Assembly: GCA_025356915.1 (NCBI GenBank)
Contig: JANXQG010000689.1
Coordinates: 1-39,352 of the forward strand
Reading direction: 5' to 3'
Length of the DNA stretch: 39,352 nt
From: Planctomycetota bacterium
GTDB lineage: Bacteria > Planctomycetota > Planctomycetia > Pirellulales > Thermoguttaceae
The notes under the pieces were generated by a model. That model had not been told where the DNA came from. It did not search any database and saw only the letters and a list, made by a program, of their open reading frames with translations. Of the stretch, positions 7,661 to 15,860 are shown piece by piece. A program made the position numbers and the translations under genes. Numbering within the stretch: position 1 is the stretch's first letter; each line of letters starts with the position of its first letter.

Positions 7661-9208
7661 ATGGAGTCTCGCCAGTACGACCAAGTCGCTTGGCAGTCGG
7701 GCGAGGATGCCTCGTTAGGCCTCCTCGAACTCGTATGCCACCCGGCGGAGTCGGTAATTACGAGCTTGGTAGCTTCGGATCGTCCAGACGAGGCGGTGGC
7801 TACGGTGTTCGCGGGAGATCCGCTAGCCGAGCCACCTTCGTGGGAAGCGGCGATCCGCTATTACCGCGTCCGCACCGGCTGGCTGCCGGATTGCAAGGAC
7901 AGGCTCATCAACCTACTCAGCCGAGACGTGGCCGAGTTGGATCGATGTCTCAGCGAGCAGGTCGACGCGGTCCTGCACCACCCGCGCTTTCAGGGCTTGG
8001 AAGCCGCCTGGCGGGGACTAGAACTGTTGATCGAGGGAACCGGCGGACAGGAAAACCTCAAGGTCAAGATATTGCACCTACCCAAGGCTCAATTGGACGC
8101 CGATCTGCACGGAGCCATCGAATTCGACCAGAGTGCCTTCTTTCGTAAGGTCTATGAAGAAGAATACGGGATGGCCGGCGGAGAGCCCTATGGGGCACTC
8201 ATTGGAAACTATGAATTCCGCAACAGCCCCAGCGATATTGAATTGCTTTCCAAGATCAAAGAGGTAGCGGCCGCTGCCTTTGCCCCGTTCGTTGCGGGCG
8301 TCGATCCGATGCTGTTCGGGTTGCCGCATTTCGGGCTACTACCCCGGATCTCCAATCTGGGGGAGTTATTCAACAGCCTGAAATTTTTGAAATGGAATAC
8401 CTTGCGCGAGCAGGAGGATTCCCGCTATCTGGGTCTCGTCCTGCCGCGAATCGCGATGCGGCTTCCCTATACGCGGGATCCGCAGCGCGTGGATGGATTC
8501 GTGTATGAAGAAGATGTTTCAGCCGCTGACGGCATGTCCTATTTATGGGGCAACGCGGCGTTTGCGTTTGGCAATGTCGTGATTCGCGCCTTCGCCCTGA
8601 GCGGTTGGTTTGCCAATATTCGCGGAATTGCCGGCGGGGCGGACTCGGGGGGCGCGATCGATCTGCCGGCGCAATCCTTCGGCACGGATCGGCCCGGCGT
8701 CGCGGTCAAATGTTCCGTCGATTCGATCATCAGCGAAGCCCGCGACAAGGAACTCAGCGACTTGGGTTTCATTACCCTATGCGACTGCGAAGACACCGCG
8801 TACTCGGCGTTTTTTGCCAACCAATCGATCCAAAAGACGAAAGTTCACAATAGCGAGGACGCTACCACGAACGCGCGGATCTCGTCGATGTTGCAGTACG
8901 TTTTCTGTGCCTCGCGATTCGCCCACTATTTGAAAGTGATTGGTCGCGATAAAGTCGGCCAAGCTCCCGATCGGAGGCAACTCCAATCTTTGTTGCACGA
9001 CTGGATCCACCAATACGTGGCGGCCGACCCTGGCGCGTCGGCGGCCACGCGGGCCAAGTATCCCTTGCGAGAAGCCCTGATCGAAATCGACGAGCATCCG
9101 GCCGACCCGGGACATTTTCGCTTGAAGCTCTTTCTCGCGCCACACGTTCAGCTCGACCAATTGTCGGCCGGAATCCGGCTTGTGACCGCGTTACCCAAGC
9201 CCCAGTGA
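7661..9208 (+). CDS. tssC2: Second TssC-family sheath protein (TssC2/ImpD-like)
   Basis: 515 residues; GGGAG lies just before the ATG. It has an extra N-terminal segment of about 90 residues before the TssC core, which begins at HHPRFQGLEAAWRGLELL. FRKVYEEEYGMAGGEPYGALIGNYEFRNSPSDIELLSKI, EDSRYLGLVLPR, YLWGNAAFAFGNVVIRAF and KELSDLGFITLCDCEDTAYSAFFANQ follow in the family order. It is clearly paralogous to the upstream TssC but divergent. The C-terminal GSFMER is changed to GQAPDRRQ, and the HYKRTDYAVFF block is CDCEDTAYSAFF. Tandem divergent TssC copies are known in Rhizobium/Agrobacterium imp loci. The role may be an alternative or minor sheath component. Confidence 0.92.
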   Translation: MESRQYDQVAWQSGEDASLGLLELVCHPAESVITSLVASDRPDEAVATVFAGDPLAEPPSWEAAIRYYRVRTGWLPDCKDRLINLLSRDVAELDRCLSEQVDAVLHHPRFQGLEAAWRGLELLIEGTGGQENLKVKILHLPKAQLDADLHGAIEFDQSAFFRKVYEEEYGMAGGEPYGALIGNYEFRNSPSDIELLSKIKEVAAAAFAPFVAGVDPMLFGLPHFGLLPRISNLGELFNSLKFLKWNTLREQEDSRYLGLVLPRIAMRLPYTRDPQRVDGFVYEEDVSAADGMSYLWGNAAFAFGNVVIRAFALSGWFANIRGIAGGADSGGAIDLPAQSFGTDRPGVAVKCSVDSIISEARDKELSDLGFITLCDCEDTAYSAFFANQSIQKTKVHNSEDATTNARISSMLQYVFCASRFAHYLKVIGRDKVGQAPDRRQLQSLLHDWIHQYVAADPGASAATRAKYPLREALIEIDEHPADPGHFRLKLFLAPHVQLDQLSAGIRLVTALPKPQ

Positions 9209-9258
9209 CCATAAAAATTTTTTTGTTTCGGCTTGTGCAGAAACCTAGGATCGAACTT

Positions 9259-9299
9259 GTAGGATGGACTTCCAAGTCCGTCCATGAACTCGAGAATCC
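9259..9299. repeat. GTAGGATGGAC-family repeat, copy 2
   Basis: GTAGGATGGAC at 9259-9269 is followed by the inner palindrome GGACTTCCAAGTCC and then GTCCATG, with a degenerate right arm GAATCCATCC near 9293-9302. It sits in the 117-base gap between tssC2 and tagJ. An in-frame ATG at 9284 belongs to this repeat and is therefore a doubtful start for tagJ. Confidence 0.75.
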
Positions 9300-9325
9300 A
9301 TCCCACAGAAAGGGAGCCACTCATC

Positions 9326-10153
9326 GTGGACGCTTTACAACTGTTCCGTGACGGCAGCCTGCAGGAGGCGATTGCCGCGTGTACCCGCGAGGTGCAGAGT
9401 CACCCCGGCCAGCCCGATCACCGCGACCTGCTGAGCCAATTGCTCTGTTTTACCGCCGAATACGAACGTGCCGACAAGCACCTTGAGACTCTAGGTGCTC
9501 AGTTTCCCGACCGTGCTCCCGTGGTAAGCCTGATCCGGCAACTGATCAGGGCAGCCAAAGCCCGGCAACAATTCTACGACGAAGGCCGAGTGCCGGAGTT
9601 CACCGAGACGCCGCCCGAATATCTTCAGCTCTACTTGCAGGCATCGATTTGCTTCCGTCAGGGCGAAGCGGACGAAGCGGCCCGACTTCTCACGAGCGCG
9701 GAAGCATTGCGCCCCCAACTGACGGGACGTTGCAACGGCCAGCATTTTCACGATCTGCGCGACGCCGACGATCTCACCGCAGCATCCCTGGAAATCTTTA
9801 CGACAACGGGGAAGTACTATTGGATCCCCCTGGAAAATATTCGACGGATCATGCTCCACCCGATCGAAAGCCCCCTGGACGTGCTTTGGCGTAGATGCCA
9901 GATCCAAGCCACCGCCTGTTCCGAGGGAATTGTTTACGTGCCCCAACTCTACGCGGGCACCTTCCGCGCTGAGGATGAGTCGCTGCGACTTGGCCGCAGC
10001 ACGGAATGGTTTGGGCCTGACGAAGGACCCGTCCGGGGCATTGGTCATCGGATCTTCTGGATCGACGATGCGACACGCCCCTTTGTGGAGATACAGAACC
10101 TGGAGATTGAAGAAGTCGTCAAGCCCGCGGAGGAATCGTCATCCCAAGCTTGA
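9326..10153 (+). CDS. tagJ: T6SS accessory protein TagJ/ImpE
   Basis: 275 residues from GTG 9326, which is preceded at a 9-base distance by AAAGGGAG (9309-9316). An in-frame ATG at 9284 would add 14 residues from a repeat and is less likely. The start DALQLFRDGSLQEAIAACTREV matches ImpE (residues 2-23), and the N-terminal half is TPR-like. FTTTGKYYWIPLENIRRIMLHPIE (about 165-190) is the ImpE signature, followed by DVLWRRCQIQA. The C-terminal LRLGRSTEWFG fits the family pattern. TagJ binds the sheath protein TssB (N-terminus) in Pseudomonas and appears in T6SSs with a particular ClpV interaction mode. It lies 12 bases before tssE. Confidence 0.9.
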   Translation: MDALQLFRDGSLQEAIAACTREVQSHPGQPDHRDLLSQLLCFTAEYERADKHLETLGAQFPDRAPVVSLIRQLIRAAKARQQFYDEGRVPEFTETPPEYLQLYLQASICFRQGEADEAARLLTSAEALRPQLTGRCNGQHFHDLRDADDLTAASLEIFTTTGKYYWIPLENIRRIMLHPIESPLDVLWRRCQIQATACSEGIVYVPQLYAGTFRAEDESLRLGRSTEWFGPDEGPVRGIGHRIFWIDDATRPFVEIQNLEIEEVVKPAEESSSQA

Positions 10154-10165
10154 TGAACTATCGCC

Positions 10166-10654
10166 ATGCCAGACCTTAATCGCGTTTCACCTCTGATGCC
10201 CTCGATTCTCGATCGCCTGCTCGGCCAGGAGGCTCCGAAAAACGAGGAAATCGAGCGCAACCACACGCAGCTTTTGCGCAATCTAAAAGCCTCCTTGCTT
10301 CGGGATTTGGAGAATCTGTTGAACACGCGCTGCCGTTGCGGATCGTTCCCCCCGGAATTCTCCGAGCTGCAAACATCGCTTGCTAATTATGGAATCCCCG
10401 ACTTTACCGGCGCAACGGCCGGCTCGATTGTTGGCCGGCAGGATTTTTTAGCCATGGTTCGGTCTGCCGTGGAAAGATTTGAGCCGCGATTGCAGCGCGT
10501 GAGCGTCAGCTTGCTGAATGACAAAGATCCCCTGGACCGCGTGCTTCGATTCCGCATTGAAGCGGTCCTGGTGACCGACTACGACGATGAACCCGTCATG
10601 TTTGTGTCGACGATGGAGCCTTCGTCGGGTAAACATAAGGTGTCGAGCGGCTGA
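10166..10654 (+). CDS. tssE: T6SS baseplate protein TssE (gp25-like)
   Basis: 162 residues. MPSILDRLLG near residue 11-20, then a helix with LLRDLENLLNTRCRCG (about 44-60) and LANYGIPDFTG (about 72-82), form the gpW/gp25 pattern of TssE. The C-terminal beta-rich segment VLRFRIEAVLV is also typical. TssE is the wedge protein that nucleates sheath assembly on the TssF/TssG/TssK baseplate. It begins 12 bases after tagJ and is 55 bases from tssF. The frame also has an internal Met at residue 11 as an alternative start, but family length favours the first. Confidence 0.92.
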   Translation: MPDLNRVSPLMPSILDRLLGQEAPKNEEIERNHTQLLRNLKASLLRDLENLLNTRCRCGSFPPEFSELQTSLANYGIPDFTGATAGSIVGRQDFLAMVRSAVERFEPRLQRVSVSLLNDKDPLDRVLRFRIEAVLVTDYDDEPVMFVSTMEPSSGKHKVSSG

Positions 10655-10709
10655 GAGTTCGCGTGCGACTTTACAGACAAACAACTGAGAAAACAAGAAG
10701 GTTTTGAAG

Positions 10710-12569
10710 ATGTCGGATCGGCTTCTCCCCTATTACCAGGGCGAACTCAGTTATCTGCGCCGCTTTCTGGACGACTTCATGGCCGTTCAGCCGGATGCCG
10801 CGGCTCGGCTGGGAATCCGTCGCGGCAGCATTGAAGATCCACATGCCGCCCGGCTGGTTGAAGCGTTCGCCTATCTCACGGCACGCATCCGTGCGAAACT
10901 CGACGATGAGTTTCCCGAGCTGACCGACTCCTTTCTGAATGCCCTTTATCCCCACTACCTCACTCCGATACCCGCTGCGGCAGTCATTCAGTTGGTCCTC
11001 GACCACAGCCAGGGCGAATTGACGACGGGCTATCGGGTCGGCAAGGGCACGGGAGTGGAGATTTCCGATCCTGGGGGGATCGCGTGCCGTTTCCGCACAT
11101 GTTACGACACGGTGGTCTGGCCTATTGAAATCGTAAGTTGCCAGTTACAGCGCAGGCCGTTTGCTGCGCCGAACGTGGAGCGCGCTCGCGACGCACTGGC
11201 CGTGCTGGACGTCTGCATTCGCTGCGTTTCCGCCGACGTAACCTTCGGGAATTTTGTCGCAATGGAATCGTTGCGGTTCTTTCTCTCCGGTGAAAATCAC
11301 CATGCAATGCCTCTTTATGAGATCTTGTTGAACCGCTGTACGCAGATCGCCATCGCCACATCGCCAGGCGATGGTGCGGCATGCACCTTGTCGCCCGAAC
11401 AACTTCGACCGGTTGGCTTTCATCCCTCCGAGAGCCTGCTGCCGTACGATGCGCGGTCTTTTCCCGGTTATGGGCTGCTGACGGACTACTTCGTCTTTCC
11501 CAGCAAGTTCCTCTTTCTCGATCTTCATGGGATCGCCCAGTACCCGGCTGCGGCCACCGCGCGAGAATTGCACATTTACTTCTTTCTCGACCGCGCTGCC
11601 CCTGAATTGGAGCCGCACGTCACGGTCGATACACTGCGTCTGGGCTGCACTCCGGTCGTGAACCTTTTTTCCAAGCGGGCGGAGCCTATTAAGGTGACCC
11701 AGCGGGTGACGGAGTATCCCGTCATTCCCGATGCCCGGATGCCCGACGAGATCGAGGTCTTCTCGGTCGATCGGGTCATGACGACCGGTTCCAGCGGCGA
11801 CGACAAAGAATTCGTGCCGCTTTACGCCTGCCCGCAGGAGACGAATTCCAGCCAGCGGCCCGCTTACTGGGAGAGCCATCGCCGGGCGCGGCTGGACCGT
11901 CTGGGGCGGCCGTCGTCGGAGACCGAGGTCTTTTTGTCGCTGATCGACCTGGAGTTTCGGCCTACGGACAGGGCGGATAGCACACTGGTGGTGGAAACGA
12001 CTTGTTTCAATCGCGATTATCCCAGCGAAATTAGCCGGCCGCGGACGCGATTGCTGGAAGGGGCTCCGATTCGCGAGGATATCGCTTGCTTGGTGGGGCC
12101 GACGGTCACTTGCCGGCCAAGTCCACGACAGCGCGGCGCGTGGGCTTTGATTTCGCATCTCTTGGTGGGACACTTGTCGATCGGGGACTCGCTCAACGCG
12201 GCCTTCCAGGCAGACGGCCGCGGCGCCGAGGCACTCTGCCGCATCCTCGAATTGTATGATTTCCGCGGCGATCCGGCGGCCCAGAAACGGATTGCGGGCG
12301 TGGCCGCGGTCAAGAGCCAACCCGTTGTCCGACGCCTGCCGATTGCCCCCTCCGGTTTCGCCCGTGGAATCGGCATCACGGTCGATTTCGACGAAGAGCA
12401 ATTCCGCGATCCCGGCCAAGGGCTTTACCTCTTCGCGAGCGTCTTGGAATCGTTCTTCAGCATGTACTGTTCCATGAACTCGTTCAGCATGATGACTGCC
12501 CGGATCAAGCAAGGAGAAAGGATCCTGAAGCAATGGCCTCCGAACGCCGGCCAAAGGTATCTGCTGTAA
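10710..12569 (+). CDS. tssF: T6SS baseplate protein TssF
   Basis: 619 residues from ATG 10710, preceded by AAGAAGG; a TTG two codons earlier is less likely. The N-terminus LLPYYQGELSYLRRFLDDF, then AARLGIRRGSIEDPHAARLVEAFAYL, DDEFPELTDSFLNALYPHYLTPIPA and the closing FASVLESFFSMYCSMNSF give an unambiguous TssF. It is a large baseplate wedge component that complexes with TssG and TssE at the cytoplasmic membrane. The last 37 bases overlap the start of tssG, so the two should be translationally coupled, as is usual for this pair. Confidence 0.96.
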   Translation: MSDRLLPYYQGELSYLRRFLDDFMAVQPDAAARLGIRRGSIEDPHAARLVEAFAYLTARIRAKLDDEFPELTDSFLNALYPHYLTPIPAAAVIQLVLDHSQGELTTGYRVGKGTGVEISDPGGIACRFRTCYDTVVWPIEIVSCQLQRRPFAAPNVERARDALAVLDVCIRCVSADVTFGNFVAMESLRFFLSGENHHAMPLYEILLNRCTQIAIATSPGDGAACTLSPEQLRPVGFHPSESLLPYDARSFPGYGLLTDYFVFPSKFLFLDLHGIAQYPAAATARELHIYFFLDRAAPELEPHVTVDTLRLGCTPVVNLFSKRAEPIKVTQRVTEYPVIPDARMPDEIEVFSVDRVMTTGSSGDDKEFVPLYACPQETNSSQRPAYWESHRRARLDRLGRPSSETEVFLSLIDLEFRPTDRADSTLVVETTCFNRDYPSEISRPRTRLLEGAPIREDIACLVGPTVTCRPSPRQRGAWALISHLLVGHLSIGDSLNAAFQADGRGAEALCRILELYDFRGDPAAQKRIAGVAAVKSQPVVRRLPIAPSGFARGIGITVDFDEEQFRDPGQGLYLFASVLESFFSMYCSMNSFSMMTARIKQGERILKQWPPNAGQRYLL

Positions 12570-13660
12570 TCGAGCAGCTTTTTGCCGACCCGAAACGATT
12601 CGATTTCTTTCAAGCTATCCGCTTGCTGGAGCGGCACGCCCAGCAGCCGGACTCGACCATGGGCGAGTGTTGCCAGCCCGTGGGCCGCAGTGCCGCGCCC
12701 AAGCAGGAACTGGTCCGCTTCCGCGTTCGGCAATCGCTGGAGTTCCCCGTCTCGGAGATCCAGTCGATTGCCCGTGGGGCTTCCGCAGCTTCGCAGCAAA
12801 ACCAGGCCGACTCGCAGTCGCCCGCCGTGCAGCCGCCCGCCTCACAGCCAGAGATGCTGGTCAACTTCATGGGTCTGACCGGACCGGCCGGGGTTCTTCC
12901 ACGGCACTATTCGCAGCTCATCCTTGATCGCCAGCGCGACGGCGCCGAGGCACTGGTCGATTTTCTCGACCGATTCAATCACCGGTTGATTTCCCTCTTC
13001 TATCGCGCCTGGGAAAAATACCGAGCGGGCATCCTCGTCGAGCAGAACCGTTATGCCGAGTCGCCGGCCGACCTCGATTTGTTCAGCTTTGCCATGTTCA
13101 GCCTGGTCGGCCAGGGAACAGACGGGCAACGTGGCCGCATGGCAATAAGCGACGACCACTTCGTCTATTACTCGGGTTGTTTTTCACAGCGGCCCCCCAA
13201 TCCGCTCTCCTTGCAAAGGATGCTGCAAGAGTTACTGAAGACGAAAGTTTTCGTCCAGCAGTTGTTTGGCCAGTGGTTGCAGCTTTCGCCCGACGAGCAG
13301 ACCCGGATGCCCGCGGGCAATGAAGTTCCCACGTTGCGAGTTCAGTTGGGCCGTGGTGCCGTGGCCGGGGAGCGTGTTTGGGATCTGCAAAGCAAGTTTC
13401 GCATCCGCATTGGGCCGATCGATTATGCATTGTTCTGCCGCATGATGCCATCGAACGACCACTTGCTTTCGCTTTGCCAATTCGTCCGCACCTATGTCGG
13501 GCCGGAATTCGATTTTGACATCCAATTGGTACTCCGTGGCCCCGATGCCCCCTGGTGTGCCTTGGACGGCAACGCGCGGCTGGGCTGGAATACGTGGGTT
13601 CGCACCAACGCCTTTCAACGCGATGTTGACGATGTCGTACTCTGCTTGCACCAGGTTTAG
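12533..13660 (+). CDS. tssG: T6SS baseplate protein TssG
   Basis: 375 residues, starting inside the end of tssF with AGGAGAAAGGA upstream of the ATG. VIEQLFADPKRFDFFQAIRLLERHA (about 12-36) is the TssG opening. EMLVNFMGLTGPAGVLPRHYSQLIL (about 106-130) and FLDRFNHRLISLFYRAWEKYR (about 143-163) are the family's most conserved blocks. A Gln/Ala/Pro/Ser-rich, probably disordered insert occupies about 82-105. It is the last recognisable gene of the T6SS block. The next 396 bases hold only repeats, then genes on the other strand. Confidence 0.95.
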   Translation: MASERRPKVSAVIEQLFADPKRFDFFQAIRLLERHAQQPDSTMGECCQPVGRSAAPKQELVRFRVRQSLEFPVSEIQSIARGASAASQQNQADSQSPAVQPPASQPEMLVNFMGLTGPAGVLPRHYSQLILDRQRDGAEALVDFLDRFNHRLISLFYRAWEKYRAGILVEQNRYAESPADLDLFSFAMFSLVGQGTDGQRGRMAISDDHFVYYSGCFSQRPPNPLSLQRMLQELLKTKVFVQQLFGQWLQLSPDEQTRMPAGNEVPTLRVQLGRGAVAGERVWDLQSKFRIRIGPIDYALFCRMMPSNDHLLSLCQFVRTYVGPEFDFDIQLVLRGPDAPWCALDGNARLGWNTWVRTNAFQRDVDDVVLCLHQV

Positions 13661-13713
13661 AAAGTTTATGGCTTTTCCGGTTATGGGTGCGGAACGTGAG
13701 TAATTGATAATTG

Positions 13714-13766
13714 TAGGCTGGGCTTTAGCCCGCCATTGCAGGCTTTTTGGGAGGGGCGGGCTAAAA
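13714..13766. repeat. Small palindromic repeat (GGGCTTTAGCCC type)
   Basis: TTTAGCCCGCC at 13724-13734 is the exact reverse complement of GGCGGGCTAAA at 13756-13766. The left side itself contains GGGCTTTAGCCC. It sits just after tssG and is not followed by a T-tract. Confidence 0.7.
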
Positions 13767-13828
13767 CGTGCTGCCATCCGGAAAAGGTGAGAAGGGTGAG
13801 TTGGGAGAAAAAGAGACGAAAAAGTAAA

Positions 13829-14017
13829 AATGCCAACGGCTTGCCCGGGGGATTGTTACGCTCCTTGCTACAAAAGGGCCGCCACAAAACCCTTCTTTTC
13901 CCCTCTTCCGCAGCGACGGCAACGCCGTCGCTGCGGAAGAGGGGAAAAGAAATCGGTCAAGGGTAGATCAAAATGTAGCTTCGAGCGCAAGTATCCCCCG
14001 GGCAAGCCGTGGGCATT
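13829..14017. repeat. Nested palindromic element with 28-bp perfect core hairpin
   Basis: The core arms 13893-13920 and 13924-13951 are perfect 28-bp reverse complements separated by only AAC. Outer arms 13829-13863 and 13983-14017 are 35-bp reverse complements with 4 mismatches and contain GGCTTGCCCGGGGGAT. The whole 189 bases therefore form a cruciform-like nested structure between convergent tssG and the floA-associated gene. It encodes no recognisable protein and no transposase. It resembles a MITE or a large bidirectional terminator. Confidence 0.9.
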
Positions 14018-14056
14018 AAGAATCCTTTTTGGCGGGGTGGCTCATCAAAAGAGGAT

Positions 14057-14671
14057 CTAAACCTCCGGCCGGCGGAGGATCTCGGCCATGATCACGGCCT
14101 GAACGATGTTCTCGGGCGAGCCTAGTAGCTCGGCCAGCCCGGATCCGGAGATGGGCAAGGCATCCAAGGTAGGTCGCGATAGATATTCTGGCATGGAGGC
14201 TTCAGCCTCGACGACTTCCACCGGTTGGGCTGCTTCGCCAGGGCGCGAGGCCAACCGGCCGACTTGGCCGCGGAATGCCTGCCCAACTTGCTGGGTGAAC
14301 TGCTGGTCGGATTGCGCGACTTCACCGCCAAGTGCCTCGCTGCGGCGACGGAAGTCACTCGTATCCATGTACTTCTGGACCTGCTGACCAACTCGGCCGC
14401 CAACCGGAGCATCTTCCTCCGCAAGGACTTCAACCGGCTGCGGCTTCTCGGCCACCGGCTGCCCACCCCGACGCGCAGCGCGGCGGAGGAATTCGTCGAC
14501 CTGCTCCTGGACTCGTCCAACGCCGTTTTGAGCGGGTGGGAGGGGGTTCGCTGGCACCACCATCTCGCGCATCTTTGAAACCACCACCCGGATCAGCGGG
14601 ACGATGATAAAGATGATCACGATGGCGATCGAAACCAAGTCGATCTTTGCCAACAGAACGACGCCGTTCAT
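14057..14671 (-). CDS. Unknown FloA-associated protein with one N-terminal membrane helix
   Basis: 204 residues. One hydrophobic segment at about 13-31 (LVSIAIVIIFIIVPLIRVVV) is followed by a basic stretch, so the rest is likely cytoplasmic. The remainder is Gln/Glu/Arg-rich and mostly low-complexity, with VQEQVDEFLRRAARR (about 53-67) and GQQVQKYMDTSDFRRRSEAL as probable helices. A conserved-looking tail LLGSPENIVQAVIMAEILRRPEV closes it. I do not recognise a named family. Its ATG overlaps the floA stop as ATGA (14671-14668), so it is co-translated with FloA. That argues for a role in the flotillin membrane microdomain. Confidence 0.8.
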   Translation of the reverse strand: MNGVVLLAKIDLVSIAIVIIFIIVPLIRVVVSKMREMVVPANPLPPAQNGVGRVQEQVDEFLRRAARRGGQPVAEKPQPVEVLAEEDAPVGGRVGQQVQKYMDTSDFRRRSEALGGEVAQSDQQFTQQVGQAFRGQVGRLASRPGEAAQPVEVVEAEASMPEYLSRPTLDALPISGSGLAELLGSPENIVQAVIMAEILRRPEV

Positions 14672-15750
14672 GCCGTCGCGCCCTTCTTATTGTTTGCAGA
14701 AGCCGGGGCACTGATTCGAGCGATGGCCGCCCGCATGTCCGTGTCGGCCTGCACGTTGCGCAACTTGTAATAATCCATGATGCCCAGCACGCCTTCCTGG
14801 AAGGCCTGGGCAATCGCCTTGGGAATCTCGGCCTCGGCCTCCACGACCTTGGCGCGGCTCTCCTCGATCTGTGCAATGAATTCCTGCTCGGCCGCCACGG
14901 CCATCGTGCGCAGACCTTCGGCATTGGCACGGGCGACACGCATATCGGCCTCGGCGCGGTCGGCCTGCAACCGGGCACCAATGTTCTCGCCCACGGTCAC
15001 TTCGCCGATATCGATGGAAACGATTTCAAAGGCGGTTTGCGAGTCCAACCGTCTGGAAAGCACCATCTTGGAAATACGATCGGGATTCTCCAGCACCACA
15101 TGATGCGATTCAGCCGAGCCGATTGCGCTGACAATGCCCTCGCCAACGCGGGCAATAATTGTCTCCTCGGTTGCGCCACCGATCAATTGCTTCAAGTTGG
15201 CTCGCACGGTTACTCGGGCTTTGACCTTCAACTGGACACCATTCTGCGCCACGCCGTCGAGCGTTTCCCGTCCCAGATCGCGCGAGGGACAGTCGATCAC
15301 CTTGGGATTGACGCTCGTTTGCACGGCCTCCAGGATGTTGCGTCCGGCGAGGTCAATGGCGGCGGCCAACTTAAAGTCGAGTTCGAGTTTTGCTTTTCGC
15401 GCGGCGATCAGCGAACGGACTACCAGCGGCACATTGCCGCCCGCCAGATAGTGCGCTTCAAGGCCCTTGGAAGTCACCCCATCGCGATCGCTGATGCCCG
15501 CCTGCACCGCCATGATCTTGCAGCGAACGATCACGCTCGGACTGACTTTACGAAAGGTCATGCCCACCAGATCCCAAATACCAATCTCCGCCCTCGTGAA
15601 CTTCGACTGGATCCAGTAACGGAAATAATGGGCAAAGACTGCCAGAACAATTAAGGCAAAAAGAAGGAACAGGATCGTAACGACAATGAATGCCGTGGGA
15701 AGTGCCCCGGCAAAATTTGGCCCTTGGGGCTGTTGTGCAAAGAGATTCAT
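14668..15750 (-). CDS. floA: Flotillin-like protein FloA (SPFH domain)
   Basis: 360 residues from ATG 15750, chosen because AGGAG lies 7 bases upstream; the frame is open to 15798 but without a better signal. A long N-terminal hydrophobic helix (about 14-42) is followed by the FloA-type SPFH core: DLVGMTFRKVSPSVIV, GVTSKGLEAHYLAGGNV (about 92-108), and an Ala/Glu-rich coiled-coil region with ADRAEADMRVARANAEG (about 268-284). The C-terminal GVLGIMDYYKLRNVQADTDMR is diagnostic of FloA (YqfA). It forms oligomeric membrane microdomains. Upstream is the NfeD gene and downstream a coupled unknown gene. Confidence 0.95.
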   Translation of the reverse strand: MNLFAQQPQGPNFAGALPTAFIVVTILFLLFALIVLAVFAHYFRYWIQSKFTRAEIGIWDLVGMTFRKVSPSVIVRCKIMAVQAGISDRDGVTSKGLEAHYLAGGNVPLVVRSLIAARKAKLELDFKLAAAIDLAGRNILEAVQTSVNPKVIDCPSRDLGRETLDGVAQNGVQLKVKARVTVRANLKQLIGGATEETIIARVGEGIVSAIGSAESHHVVLENPDRISKMVLSRRLDSQTAFEIVSIDIGEVTVGENIGARLQADRAEADMRVARANAEGLRTMAVAAEQEFIAQIEESRAKVVEAEAEIPKAIAQAFQEGVLGIMDYYKLRNVQADTDMRAAIARISAPASANNKKGATA

Positions 15751-15860
15751 GACACGCTCCTGGGTAAAGATCGATGGCGCAAAAGACCGAACGGCCATTC
15801 TCCCCCCGCGAGATACCCTTTGTCAAGAGCCGGGGGCGCGGCGGGGGCGTGACCCTCGTT

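Noticed and set aside
9284..9325. ATG start for tagJ at 9284
   Set aside because: It lies within a dispersed repeat, and the GTG at 9326 has a properly spaced AAAGGGAG and matches the family N-terminus.
11145..12554. A 469-codon minus-strand open frame
   Set aside because: Fully antisense to tssF, whose family motifs are unambiguous.
14647..15654. A 335-codon plus-strand open frame
   Set aside because: Antisense to floA; no family features.
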